Below, in pieces: positions 11,599 through 19,764 of a DNA stretch of 44,141 nucleotides. The stretch spans positions 1-44,141 of the forward strand of contig JAKABB010000013.1 in assembly GCA_021802045.1 (NCBI GenBank), in the 5' to 3' direction. Positions within the stretch are counted from its first letter, which is position 1, and every line of letters begins with the position of its first letter. Below the pieces are notes generated by a model. The model was not told the origin of the DNA, did not search any database, and saw only the letters and a program-made list of their open reading frames with translations. Both the position numbers and the translations under genes were made by a program. The DNA comes from a bacterium. GTDB lineage: Bacteria; Chloroflexota; Dormibacteria; Aeolococcales; Bog-877.

Positions 11599-12167
11599 CA
11601 GTGGTCCCCGGTGGGGTCGACCGCCGGCAGGCGGCTGCGGAAGGGCTCGATCTTCACGACCGCCCGTCCGATCAGGCGCTGGTCGAGCCAGCGGCCCACC
11701 CCCGGGATCCAGTCGAGCGCGGGCATGAAGGCCACCAGCACCACCACGTCGCCGTCGCTGGGCCTCCCCGGCCGGCTGGGCGTCCCCATCCGGCAGAAGG
11801 CATGCCCGGGCGCCGAGCGGCCGAACCAGATGGCCAGACTGCCGGCGCCGGGGCTCACCGGCAGGCGGCCCGCATCCGGGAGGGGCCCGATGCACCGGCC
11901 GCGCAGCACGTCCCGGAATCGGCCGTGGCGCAGGGTCGCGGCCTCACCGATCACCGTGGACAGCTGGCGGTGGCCGGCCCGGCACGCGTCCCGGGCGTCG
12001 GCGCCGCGGGCCACCACGAAGGCGGTGGCGCTGGCGGCGGTGTTGAGGGCGACCTGAGTCTGGGCCAGCTGCACCAGGGCCACCGCCCCCAGCACCAGGA
12101 GGATCAACAGCGGCGCCACCAGCGCCAGCTCCACGAACGCCTGCCCCCGGTCGCGCACCTTCCTCAT
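11595..12167 (-). CDS. TadE-like pseudopilin
   Basis: 190 residues starting MRKVRDRGQAFVELALVAPL, the classic TadE motif: basic residues, RGQAxVE with the +5-type Glu, then a 20-residue hydrophobic helix. The remainder is a soluble domain with several Cys. TadE pseudopilins are processed by a prepilin peptidase and help Flp pilus assembly. The start codon lies 2 bases after the upstream TadE-like stop, and its own stop overlaps the TTG of the TadG-like gene. Confidence 0.85.
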   Translation of the reverse strand: MRKVRDRGQAFVELALVAPLLILLVLGAVALVQLAQTQVALNTAASATAFVVARGADARDACRAGHRQLSTVIGEAATLRHGRFRDVLRGRCIGPLPDAGRLPVSPGAGSLAIWFGRSAPGHAFCRMGTPSRPGRPSDGDVVVLVAFMPALDWIPGVGRWLDQRLIGRAVVKIEPFRSRLPAVDPTGDHC

Positions 12168-12169
12168 CG

Positions 12170-12889
12170 CTAGGCGGTGAACTGCTCCACCTGCAGGCGG
12201 AGGCGGCTGTCAACCGTCAGCAGGTCCCAGCCGCCCCGGCCGGGCAGGGGCACGATGCTGCGGACCGATCCCCGCACCCAGACGTCAACCGCCGTGGCGG
12301 GCCAGTCGGCGTAGGCCAGGCAGACGCGCAGGGTGCCGGCGGGCATCCGGCCGGCGCATGCGGCCATGGCCGCCCCCGCGCCGAAGCACCCCCCGTCCCG
12401 GTGACAGGTGGGGTTCTGGGGCCCGTCCAGGGTCCCCGGGGGCGGCCCCCAGTCCCCGGGGCCGGTCGCCGGGGGCAGTCCGGCCAGGCACGGGACCGCG
12501 GTGGCCGGCTGCGCGGTGGCCCCCTGCCAGCGCACGCAGGTGGTGGGCAGGCCGCAGCTCAGCGGCTGGGGAGCCGCTGCACCGCTCGGCCCCAGGCAGG
12601 CGGCACCGATGGCCGCGCCGAAGGCCGCACTGGGCAGCAGCGCGATCACCGCGTCCTGGCCCGCGACCAGGTTGGCCAGGGGGGCCCGCGCCGCCACCGA
12701 CCCGGCCGCCGTCCGGGCCCCGGCCAGGACGTCCGACTGCACCCCGGCCTCGGTCAGCGACAGGAGCGCGTACTGCATGACGCCCAGCACCAGGAGCAGG
12801 AACACCGTGGCCCCCAGGGCGAACTCCACCATGGCCTGTCCGTCCGCCGACCGACCGTCAGGGCGGCGCCAGCGGCCAGAGCCCCTCAT
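12170..12889 (-). CDS. TadE-like pseudopilin (larger, Cys-rich)
   Basis: 239 residues from ATG 12889, which overlaps the tadC stop as ATGA. The N-terminus MRGSGRWRRPDGRSADGQAMVEFAL carries the TadE signature (GQAMVEFAL), then a hydrophobic helix (FLLLVLGVMQYALL). The large soluble domain has about eight Cys residues (ACLGP, LSCGL, TTCVRW, VPCLAG, PTCHRDGGCFGAG, AACAG, RVCLAY), unusual for a TadE and suggesting an extracytoplasmic disulfide-stabilised head. It could be a minor pilin that decorates the fibre tip. The longer open frame to 13696 crosses tadC and is not used. Confidence 0.83.
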   Translation of the reverse strand: MRGSGRWRRPDGRSADGQAMVEFALGATVFLLLVLGVMQYALLSLTEAGVQSDVLAGARTAAGSVAARAPLANLVAGQDAVIALLPSAAFGAAIGAACLGPSGAAAPQPLSCGLPTTCVRWQGATAQPATAVPCLAGLPPATGPGDWGPPPGTLDGPQNPTCHRDGGCFGAGAAMAACAGRMPAGTLRVCLAYADWPATAVDVWVRGSVRSIVPLPGRGGWDLLTVDSRLRLQVEQFTA

Positions 12890-13824
12890 CCGAGCGCCCC
12901 CCCGATCCGCACGAAGGCGGGAAAGAGGATGAGGGTGATGAACGGGAGCAGAATGCAGACCCCCATCGGGACCAGCATCTGGACGACCGCTCGCTTGCCC
13001 TGGGCCAGCAGGGCGTCGCGCTGCTGGTCGCGCAACGTGGCCGCCAGCTGCCGCAGGGGTTGGGCGGCCGTCATCCCCTCGGTTCGCTGCAGCCGCACCA
13101 CGGTCGCCAGCGCAGCCAGGGCAGGGCAGCCCTCCTCCGCCGCGGCGGCCTCGATCCAGACCTCGAGCGCCGGCGTGCCGACTCCGGCGGAGGCGATCAA
13201 GCAGTCGCGCAGGCAATCGCTGGCGGGCCCGCCGACGTGCTGGACCACCCGCTCCAGAGCGGACCGCAGCCCGAGGCCGCCGGCGGTCTGCTCCAGCACC
13301 ACCAGCTCCGCCAGCAGCGGCAGCTGCCCGTTGAGGACGAGGTGGCGGAGCCGGCCCCGGCGTATGACGGCGGCGCCGGCGAGCAGCGGCACGGCCGCGG
13401 GCGGCAGGGTCGCCACCGCCAGCGGGAGCTCGAACCAGCCCAGTGTCGCGGTGATGGCCTCCAGAGCGGCAACCGTGAGGGTCCCGGTCACGACGGCCGC
13501 CAACCACAGGTCGGGTGGCGTGGAGATCCCAGCCCGGCGCAGCGGCCGGCGCAGGCGGACCAGCCCCGGCGTCCCCGGTCCCGCTCGCAGGGGGCGGGCC
13601 ACGGTCCCCAGGAGGCGCTCGGCCCCCCGGTGCGTCGGCCGGGCGTCGAGCGTGCCGGGCGGAGCGGGTGCCCGCACGCGCCGGTGCTCGACCCACTGCC
13701 GGTAGCGTGGACGCGCCGGCAGGAGGGCGACGGTGGTCGCCACGATCACGGCCAGCACGGCGGCCGCGGCCAGCGCGTCCGTGACCGTCGCCGACGGCGC
13801 CGGCAGCGACAGCCCAGCGGTCAC
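12886..13824 (-). CDS. tadC: Tad secretion system inner-membrane protein TadC
   Basis: 312 residues from GTG 13824, which overlaps the tadB stop as GTGA. It belongs to the T2SSF/GspF family. There is an N-terminal hydrophobic segment (DALAAAAVLAVIVATTVALL), paired membrane helices around residues 110-155, the cytoplasmic helical T2SSF domain (LPLLAELVVLEQTAGGLGLRSALERVV...), and a final hydrophobic hairpin (MLVPMGVCILLPFITLILFPAFV). TadB and TadC together form the membrane platform of the Flp pilus machine. Confidence 0.88.
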   Translation of the reverse strand: MTAGLSLPAPSATVTDALAAAAVLAVIVATTVALLPARPRYRQWVEHRRVRAPAPPGTLDARPTHRGAERLLGTVARPLRAGPGTPGLVRLRRPLRRAGISTPPDLWLAAVVTGTLTVAALEAITATLGWFELPLAVATLPPAAVPLLAGAAVIRRGRLRHLVLNGQLPLLAELVVLEQTAGGLGLRSALERVVQHVGGPASDCLRDCLIASAGVGTPALEVWIEAAAAEEGCPALAALATVVRLQRTEGMTAAQPLRQLAATLRDQQRDALLAQGKRAVVQMLVPMGVCILLPFITLILFPAFVRIGGALG

Positions 13825-14894
13825 CCCACGTCCTCTCGGGGCGGGGGCGGTGGGGGCGGGGGCAGGGAGCGCGGGCGCCCCTGCAGCCCCTCCGACAGCG
13901 GGTGCGCCCCCACGCTCGCGGGAGTGACCGCGGGCACGCGGGCTGAGGCCGGCAAGCCCGCGCCGCCTGGCCTGGGGATGAGGGCTGGCGGGGCGGCGGC
14001 GCGGGCGGGTGGGGTCTCGGTGAGGGGGGCCGGGCGCGGCGACGCCGGGCGCAGCGGCAGGTGGTCCCAGGCCGGCAGGTGCAGGATGCGCAGCATCCAC
14101 AGGTATCCAGCGGCCATGGTCAGAGCGATCCCAGCCAGCACCCCCGCCCCGCCGGGGGTGCCGTAGGGAGCCAGGTAGGCCGGGTTGATGGTGTGCAGGA
14201 CCGCCAGCACCACCAGCGGCATCAGGCAGATGACCAGGGCGCCGTACCGCCCCTGCGCCTGCTCCGCGCGGACCTGACTGCGCACCGCCTCGGCCTGCCG
14301 CATGGCCCGCCCCAGCTCCTGGAAGACGGGCACCAGCTGGCCGCCGGAGCGGTTGCCGACGATCAGGGCTGCGGCCATCATGGTCAGGAGCGGATCGGCG
14401 ACCCGGGCCTCCATCTCCCGGACGGCCGCTTCGAACGGGAGGTCCTGGAGGCGGCGCTGCAGCCACGCGAACTCCGGTTGCGCGGCCTGCGGGCCGCGTG
14501 TCGCCAGGACCTCGATCGCCTGGCGCACGCTCTGGCCCGTGGGCAGCAGCTGGACCAGCAGCTCGACCGCCTGCACCAGCGCCCCGTGCAAGCGCTGCTG
14601 GGCCCGCCGCGCCCGCGCCCGGCTGGCCATCGGGACGGCCAGCGCGCCGCCAACGGCCGCCAGGGCCACCAGCACCGGGATGCCGAGGAGGGCGGTGGTG
14701 ATGGCGGCGGCCAGTGCGGCCGCCCCGACGGCGAGGCCGGCCAGGCGAGCGCCGCGCCGGGCGGCCGGCCACCAGGCGCCTCGGCGACGGCCCGGATCCC
14801 GCCCCCGAGGCCGGGCGACGACGAGGGCGACGGTGGCCGCGAGGCCGGCGGCCGCCAGCAGCGCGATCCCGAGGAGCGGCACGGGGGGCAGCAT
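13821..14894 (-). CDS. tadB: Tad secretion system inner-membrane protein TadB
   Basis: 357 residues with the T2SSF architecture: N-terminal hydrophobic helices, then the cytoplasmic domain LLPTGQSVRQAIEVLA...ALIVGNRSGGQLVPVFQELGRAMRQ...RSQVRAEQAQGRYGALVI, then two membrane helices ending at about residue 265. An unconserved Pro/Ala-rich tail of about 85 residues with a run of eight Pro closes the protein. ATG 14894 lies 3 bases after the cpaF stop, with GGAAGAG inside the cpaF end as a ribosome site. Partner of TadC. Confidence 0.88.
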   Translation of the reverse strand: MLPPVPLLGIALLAAAGLAATVALVVARPRGRDPGRRRGAWWPAARRGARLAGLAVGAAALAAAITTALLGIPVLVALAAVGGALAVPMASRARARRAQQRLHGALVQAVELLVQLLPTGQSVRQAIEVLATRGPQAAQPEFAWLQRRLQDLPFEAAVREMEARVADPLLTMMAAALIVGNRSGGQLVPVFQELGRAMRQAEAVRSQVRAEQAQGRYGALVICLMPLVVLAVLHTINPAYLAPYGTPGGAGVLAGIALTMAAGYLWMLRILHLPAWDHLPLRPASPRPAPLTETPPARAAAPPALIPRPGGAGLPASARVPAVTPASVGAHPLSEGLQGRPRSLPPPPPPPPREDVG

Positions 14895-14897
14895 CGG

Positions 14898-16271
14898 TCA
14901 CTCTTCCAGGCGGCGCCGCTGCAGGGCGGCGGTGAGGGCGTCGAGGTCACCGCGCACCCCCTGGAGCTTCTCGCCCACCTTGGGCGGCAGGTCGTCGAAC
15001 CGGGTCAGCGCCCAGCGCCAGGTACCGGCAGCCGGCTCGTAGCGGCAGACCTCGTCGACCACCGGCGCGTCCCCCTCCACCGACCCCGTCACCAGGCCCA
15101 GAGCGTGCACCACGCGCCCGTCTCGTCCGGCGCCGTCGCGTATTCGCGCCAGATGGACCAGGCAGTCCACCTTGGCCGCGATCTCGCGGGCGATCGCCGC
15201 CGGGTCGGCCCGCGACTGGGTCGGGTGCCGGCGCACCAGCGTGCCCAGGCGATGGAGGGCGTCCCGCAGGCTGTTGGCATGCAGAGTGGTGCCGCTGCCG
15301 TCATGCCCCGTGCCCATGGCGTCGATGACGTCGAGAGCCTCCGGCCCCCGGCACTCGCCGACGAAGATCCGGTCCGGCCGCTGGCGCAGGGCGTTGCGGA
15401 CCAGCTGCTGGATGGAGATCTCGCCGCGCCCTTCGACGTTGGCGTCCCGGGCCTCGAGCGAGATGGTGTTGGGACGACCGGCGAGGGCTGTGCGCACATG
15501 CAGCTCGCGCTGGTCCTCGATGGTGATGATCCGCTCCCCACTCGCCACCTCCCCGATCAGGACCCGCAGCAGGGTCGTCTTGCCGCTGCCGGTCCCACCC
15601 GACACCACGACGTTCAACCGGGCCCGGACGACCGCGCGCAGCAGGGCGGCCAGCTCGGGGGGCATGGCGCCGGCGCCGACCAGGTCCTGCAGCGTCGTGA
15701 AGCGGGTCAGCTGGTGCTTGCGAATCGTGATGGCCAGCGGCTGGGCCACCGGTGGCAGCACCGCGTTGAGACGGGAACCGTCCTCCAGCGTCGCGGTCAC
15801 CATCGGGTTGGCCCGGTCGAGGTGGGTGGCGCTGCGCGCCAGCTGCTGCTGGACCAGATCGACGAGTTCATCCTCGCCGGCGAACTCGATGCCGGCCGGG
15901 ACCTGGACGCCGTCCCGCACCACCAGGACCTCGGTTGGCCCGTTGACGATGATCTCCTCCACCGTCGGGTCGGCCAGGAGCTCGCCCAGCGGGCCCAAGG
16001 GGGTCACGCGGGCGAAGATGCGGTGGCCCAGGGTGCGGTAGGCGGCGCGAGGGAGCACCGGCCGCCCGTGCAGAGGCGCGCTGCCGTGATAGCGCTGCAG
16101 GTGCTCGTCGACCAGGTCCCGCAGCCAGGCCCGGTCCCCTCCGTCCAGCGTCATGTCGGTCCGGGCGGCGAGCCGGGCGGTGATGTCCGCCTGCACCGCG
16201 GCCAGCACCACGCCCTCCACCTCCGCCATCGCGGCGGCCACCGCGACGGGCGCCATCCCTTCCCCGGTCAC
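14898..16271 (-). CDS. cpaF: Tad/Flp pilus assembly ATPase CpaF/TadA
   Basis: 457 residues, the normal size for CpaF. It powers pilus assembly as a hexameric secretion ATPase on the cytoplasmic face of the membrane. The N-terminal domain contains DPTVEEIIVNGPTEVLV. Walker A is GGTGSGKTT at 225-233. ITIEDQRELHV (249-259) is the Asp box. RNALRQRPDRIFVGECRGPEALD (292-314) holds the Walker B Glu and arginine region, and TGHDGSGTTLHANS (321-334) the His box. ATG 16271 overlaps the upstream ATPase stop as ATGA. All catalytic motifs are intact, in contrast to the MinD-like ATPases on both sides. Confidence 0.95.
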   Translation of the reverse strand: MTGEGMAPVAVAAAMAEVEGVVLAAVQADITARLAARTDMTLDGGDRAWLRDLVDEHLQRYHGSAPLHGRPVLPRAAYRTLGHRIFARVTPLGPLGELLADPTVEEIIVNGPTEVLVVRDGVQVPAGIEFAGEDELVDLVQQQLARSATHLDRANPMVTATLEDGSRLNAVLPPVAQPLAITIRKHQLTRFTTLQDLVGAGAMPPELAALLRAVVRARLNVVVSGGTGSGKTTLLRVLIGEVASGERIITIEDQRELHVRTALAGRPNTISLEARDANVEGRGEISIQQLVRNALRQRPDRIFVGECRGPEALDVIDAMGTGHDGSGTTLHANSLRDALHRLGTLVRRHPTQSRADPAAIAREIAAKVDCLVHLARIRDGAGRDGRVVHALGLVTGSVEGDAPVVDEVCRYEPAAGTWRWALTRFDDLPPKVGEKLQGVRGDLDALTAALQRRRLEE

Positions 16272-17122
16272 CCGGGAGCCCCGATCGCACCGGTCCGCTC
16301 CAGGTCATCGCGGCGCCCGGCGGGTGCCGGGGGCGGGCGCAGGACCCCGTCGGCGAGCAGGCTGAATGGCCGCGAGAAGGCCCCCTGGACGACTGCCGGC
16401 AGATGCGCCCGCTCCGCCCGCAGGCTGGATCGGCGGTCCTCGGGGATGCGGGCCAGCACCGGCAGGTGGTACTGACGCTCGATGTCGGCGGCCGCCCCCG
16501 GCAGGCTCAGCGGTCCCGCACGATTGAGGACCACCCCGGCGGGACGGGTGGCGATGGCCAAGCCGCCGATGCCGTGAATGGTGCGGTCGAAGACCTCAGC
16601 GCCCACCTCGGTGGCGACGACGGTCCAGATCACCGTGTCGCAGACCAGCGCCAGCGTCACCGGCCCCGGGCCCACGAGCGCCCCCAGGTCCACCACCACC
16701 AGATGGAACCGGGTGACCAGGCGCTCCAGCAGGTGGACGAGGAACTGGGGCGTGCACTGACCCGGCTCGCCGGGGGTGTGGATCCCGGGCAGCACCCGGA
16801 GCGGACCGACCGCGTGGGTGTGGCGGCCGATGAGCTGATCGTCGAGCGACTGCAGCACGGCCTCGTGGGCCAGGAACCACGCCGACCGTTCGGGGGGCAG
16901 GTCGAGGTGGGCCGCCACCGTGCCCAGCACAGGGTCGGCGTCGAGCAGCAGCGTCCCCACTCCCCGCGCCGCGCACGTGGCGGCGAGGTTGATGGCGGCG
17001 AAGGTCCGGCCGGGCGCACCGGGTGGCCCGGTCACCCCGATCACCCGTCCCCGACCGGGCCCGTGGCCCGGATGCGGGGCCGGCGGCGGTCGACGGCGGG
17101 CCCGTGATGGCCAGGGCATCAT
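16268..17122 (-). CDS. TadZ/CpaE-like MinD-family protein with divergent P-loop
   Basis: 284 residues from ATG 17122 (ATGA overlap with cpaB). After a short basic Pro-rich N-terminus comes GVTGPPGAPGRTFAAINLAATCA at about residues 29-51. This is where KGGxGKT would be expected, but neither Lys is present (P for the signature Lys, Arg for the P-loop Lys). The rest of the MinD fold is good: TLLLDADPVLGTVAAHLDLP, HLVVVDLGALVGP, ATEVGAEVFDRTIHGI and GVVLNRAG. The gene position between cpaB and cpaF is the usual one for CpaE/TadZ. Either it binds nucleotide without the Lys or acts as a structural localiser. Confidence 0.8.
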   Translation of the reverse strand: MMPWPSRARRRPPPAPHPGHGPGRGRVIGVTGPPGAPGRTFAAINLAATCAARGVGTLLLDADPVLGTVAAHLDLPPERSAWFLAHEAVLQSLDDQLIGRHTHAVGPLRVLPGIHTPGEPGQCTPQFLVHLLERLVTRFHLVVVDLGALVGPGPVTLALVCDTVIWTVVATEVGAEVFDRTIHGIGGLAIATRPAGVVLNRAGPLSLPGAAADIERQYHLPVLARIPEDRRSSLRAERAHLPAVVQGAFSRPFSLLADGVLRPPPAPAGRRDDLERTGAIGAPG

Positions 17123-17904
17123 CCACCGCCGGGGCGGCCCGCCGGGACCGCCGGGAGCGAGGCTCGGCCGACGGACCCGAGCGCCGGACGGCAGGGGGAC
17201 CGGGGAGCGGCCGCGGCCCCCAGGCGGATGGCGGCGAGAGCCGCCGCCGGGTCGGAGACCGGCACCTCGGCGCTGGGGCAGACCAGTGAGCCGGCCGGGA
17301 CCGCCCACAGCAGCTGCGTCGCATCCATGAACAGCCACTGCGTCACCACCGCCGGGGGCACGGCGATCACGATGGTCTGGGTGGACGGGTCAGCGACGCG
17401 GACCAGGACGCCGGCGGCCAACGGCTCGATGCACCCGGCACTGGCCGGATCACCGCAGAGGTCGGCGGACGGAGCCACGGCGCCGGTCTGCGAGCCGGAG
17501 ACCGCGAACAGGTCCACCCGCTGGCCGGCCTGCAGCCCGGCGGGGAATCCGGCCAGGCGCAGCGACACCTGCCGCGCAGTCGACCGCCCGGGCGGCTCCA
17601 GATCGTGACGCAGCAACAGCTCCCCACGGCGGAGCGGCACCAGGAGGGTGCTGCCCGCCACGGAGGCGTAGTCCGCCTGGGGAATGAGGTCCCCGGCGCT
17701 GGCGGCATCGCCGACCTTGACCAGCTCCCCCCGAGCACTGAGGTCGGCGGTGGTCGCCTGCACCACCGTCCCGGCACCGAGGTTGCGCGCCACCACCAGC
17801 ACGCGCTCCTCGTGACCGGTCGCCTCCAGGCCAAGGAGGAGAAAGCCGGCCAGGGCCACGCAGAACGTGCCCCCGCCCAGCAGAAGAGTCGCCCGCCGCC
17901 TCAT
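17119..17904 (-). CDS. cpaB: CpaB/RcpC-like SAF-domain pilus protein
   Basis: About 261 residues. There is an N-terminal membrane anchor (RRRATLLLGGGTFCVALAGFLLLGL) and then a SAF domain: VLVVARNLGAGTVVQATTADLSARGELVKV, IPQADYASVAGSTLLVPLRRGELLLRHDLEPP. A segment RQVSLRLAGFPAGLQAGQRVDLFAV corresponds to the RcpC/CpaB core. CpaB is a periplasmic/envelope component of Tad pili. ATG 17904 begins the membrane segment, with a GGAGGG site 10 bases upstream. The open frame to 18246 is unconserved. First gene of the pilus operon. Confidence 0.78.
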   Translation of the reverse strand: MRRRATLLLGGGTFCVALAGFLLLGLEATGHEERVLVVARNLGAGTVVQATTADLSARGELVKVGDAASAGDLIPQADYASVAGSTLLVPLRRGELLLRHDLEPPGRSTARQVSLRLAGFPAGLQAGQRVDLFAVSGSQTGAVAPSADLCGDPASAGCIEPLAAGVLVRVADPSTQTIVIAVPPAVVTQWLFMDATQLLWAVPAGSLVCPSAEVPVSDPAAALAAIRLGAAAAPRSPCRPALGSVGRASLPAVPAGRPGGG

Positions 17905-18259
17905 GGCTCGCCAGCCCTCCGCGCCCGTCCCCGCCACCCGCACGGCTGTCGCCGCCCGGGCTGGGTCCCCTCCCCGGCTGCCCCCCGGCGGCGCAGGCTC
18001 GTCGCTCCCATCGCCGCCCGGGATTGTCCGGCCTGCCCGCCGGCGTGGCACGCCGGCACCCCCGGGCTGCGACGGCGGGGTTGGTGACCGCCAGGCCCGA
18101 GGCGTCCGTTTCTCCCCCGCCCGGACGCGTTCACTTCGTCTGCAGCGGCGTCGGTCCGCCCACCGGGCCACGGATCCGGACCCCGGAGGTGACCCCGTCG
18201 TAACGTCGGGACCGGCCGGAGCCGCCCGTCGCGCCGGCCGGGCCACCCCCCACTGGGGC
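17905..18259. other. Intergenic region between ECF sigma gene and cpaB
   Basis: 355 bases with no supportable gene. It should hold the Tad operon promoter, or a read-through from the sigma factor gene. I looked on the minus strand for a Flp prepilin, a c-di-GMP riboswitch and an ECF-type -35 (GAAC). A GTGAACGCGTCC string at about 18123-18134 and an imperfect inverted repeat CCGACGTTACGACGG around 18196-18210 are the only notable words. Neither is convincing. Confidence 0.5.
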
Positions 18260-18832
18260 TCAGGCGACCTCCAGGAGGTAGCGCGCCCGGTGATCGGTGC
18301 GCAGCTTGGCGATGGCCCGCTTGTAGAGACCCCGGATCCGCTCCCGATCCACTCCTGCCGCCTCGGCGATCTCGGTGGTGGTGCGCCCCTCCATGAGATG
18401 GGCGCGCACCACCCAAGCCTGGCCTGGCGTGAGCCGCGCCAGCAGACTGCTGATCAGATCGCGCTCGGCGACGATGCGCTCGGGACCCGGTCCCGCGGCG
18501 GCCAGGGCTGGATGGTTGGGGCAGAGTTCCATCAGGGTCTCCAGACCCGGGCCGGCGTGGCGGGCCCGAACCCGCTCCGCCTCCCAGCGGTGGTGCCACT
18601 GATGGAAGGCGATCGACCGCAGCCACGCGCGCAGCACGGCCTCACGGTCCCCACGGAAGGTGGGCAGGCGGATCAGGGCAATGGCGAAGACGTCCTGCAC
18701 CAGGTCGGCCTGGTCCTCCGGGGACCGCCGCAGGAAGCACCGGGCCACGTCGTTGCGAAAGGTGGTGAACATCCACGCGATCGCATCGGGATCCCCGGCC
18801 CGCAGGGCGCGCGCTCGTTCCTCAAAGGTCAT
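18260..18832 (-). CDS. ECF-family RNA polymerase sigma factor
   Basis: 190 residues from ATG 18832, with GGAGGG six bases upstream. Region 2 is recognisable (FRNDVARCFLRRSPEDQADLVQDVFAIALIRLPTFRGD, then AWLRSIAFHQWHHRWEAER). So is region 4 (LLARLTPGQAWVVRAHLMEGRTTTEIAEAAGVDRERIRGLYKRAIAKLRTD), with a helix-turn-helix. A linker of about 35 residues lies between them. No anti-sigma factor gene is adjacent. It sits upstream of and co-directional with the Tad operon, and divergent from a two-component system. Regulation of pilus genes is a reasonable inference. Confidence 0.88.
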   Translation of the reverse strand: MTFEERARALRAGDPDAIAWMFTTFRNDVARCFLRRSPEDQADLVQDVFAIALIRLPTFRGDREAVLRAWLRSIAFHQWHHRWEAERVRARHAGPGLETLMELCPNHPALAAAGPGPERIVAERDLISSLLARLTPGQAWVVRAHLMEGRTTTEIAEAAGVDRERIRGLYKRAIAKLRTDHRARYLLEVA

Positions 18833-19071
18833 CACCGTCCCTCCGCCGGGGCCCGGCCTCCACCGCAGCCCATCTCCACTCCGACCCAGCGAGTCTTGGG
18901 GCTGACCTCCGCGGAGCCGTCCCCGAGAGAGCTGGGGGGTGGCTCCGCCTTCGCCGGCATCCCTCCCGGACTGCGCCGCCGGACTGCACGGTTTGTGCCG
19001 CGACCGCCTACGCTGGGCGCCGCCGCACTGCGGTTCCACCCGTTACGGGTCAGCGGCCCCGGAGGATCCCC

Positions 19072-19764
19072 GTGCCCCCCGACGCGGTGCCATCGGTCCT
19101 GGTCGTGGACGACGACCCCCGAGTGCTGGAGACCGTGACCGCCCTCCTGCGCGCGGAGGGCTATCGCACCAGGGTGGCGGGCGGCGGTCGCGAGGCGCTG
19201 CAGGCGATCGCCAGTGACCGTCCCGCCTGCCTGGTGCTCGATGCCGCCATGCCCACCCTCAGTGGGCTGGAAGTGGTCCGGGCCCTGCGGCGAGCGGGCG
19301 ACGACCTGCCGGTGGTGATGCTGAGTGCGCGGGCCGCCCCGATCGACAAGATGGCGGGCTATGACGAGGGGGTGGACATCTACGTCGACAAGAGCGAGGA
19401 CCCCCTGGTGCTGCGCGCCGCCGTGCGCCGGGTCCTGCAGCGGCACCGCCAAGCGCCCACCCGGTACGAGCATCCCGGGCTGGTGATCGACAGCGACCGC
19501 TGGACGTGCGCGGTCGACGGCCGCGCCGTGGTGCTGCCGCGCCGCCTCTTCACGCTGCTGCACCTGCTCGCCAGCCAACCGGGTCGCGTGCTGCGCAAGG
19601 AGCAGATCGTCTACCAGGTGTGGGGCGTCAACTCCGACGTCTACAACCGCGCGGTCGACAATGCCGTCATCGAACTGCGCCGCCTGCTCGGGGATCGCAG
19701 CGACCACCCCCGCTTCGTGCACACCGTGCGCGGCATCGGCTACAAGTTCGAGGTGTCGGAGTGA
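19072..19764 (+). CDS. OmpR-family response regulator
   Basis: 230 residues from GTG 19072, with GGAGGA five bases upstream. The receiver domain has the acidic cluster Asp13-15, phospho-acceptor Asp57 (CLVLDAAMP) and a Lys in VDKSED. The C-terminal winged helix-turn-helix has LPRRLFTLLHLLASQPGRVLRKEQI, then VDNAVIELRRLLGD and FVHTVRGIGYKF, the OmpR/PhoB DNA-binding signature. The conserved KPF after the Lys is replaced by KSED, a modest departure. Stop and start overlap as GTGA with the kinase gene. Confidence 0.93.
   Translation: MPPDAVPSVLVVDDDPRVLETVTALLRAEGYRTRVAGGGREALQAIASDRPACLVLDAAMPTLSGLEVVRALRRAGDDLPVVMLSARAAPIDKMAGYDEGVDIYVDKSEDPLVLRAAVRRVLQRHRQAPTRYEHPGLVIDSDRWTCAVDGRAVVLPRRLFTLLHLLASQPGRVLRKEQIVYQVWGVNSDVYNRAVDNAVIELRRLLGDRSDHPRFVHTVRGIGYKFEVSE

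Noticed and set aside
12170..14901. Very long minus frames merging the TadE-like gene, tadC and upstream sequence
   Set aside because: Conserved N-termini and GTGA/ATGA overlaps place the real starts at 12889 and 13824. The extensions are shadows of the neighbouring genes.
17905..18259. Possible c-di-GMP riboswitch ahead of the Tad operon
   Set aside because: The GGCAAA/ACGCAAAGCC-type core words are absent. Only general GC-rich stems are seen.
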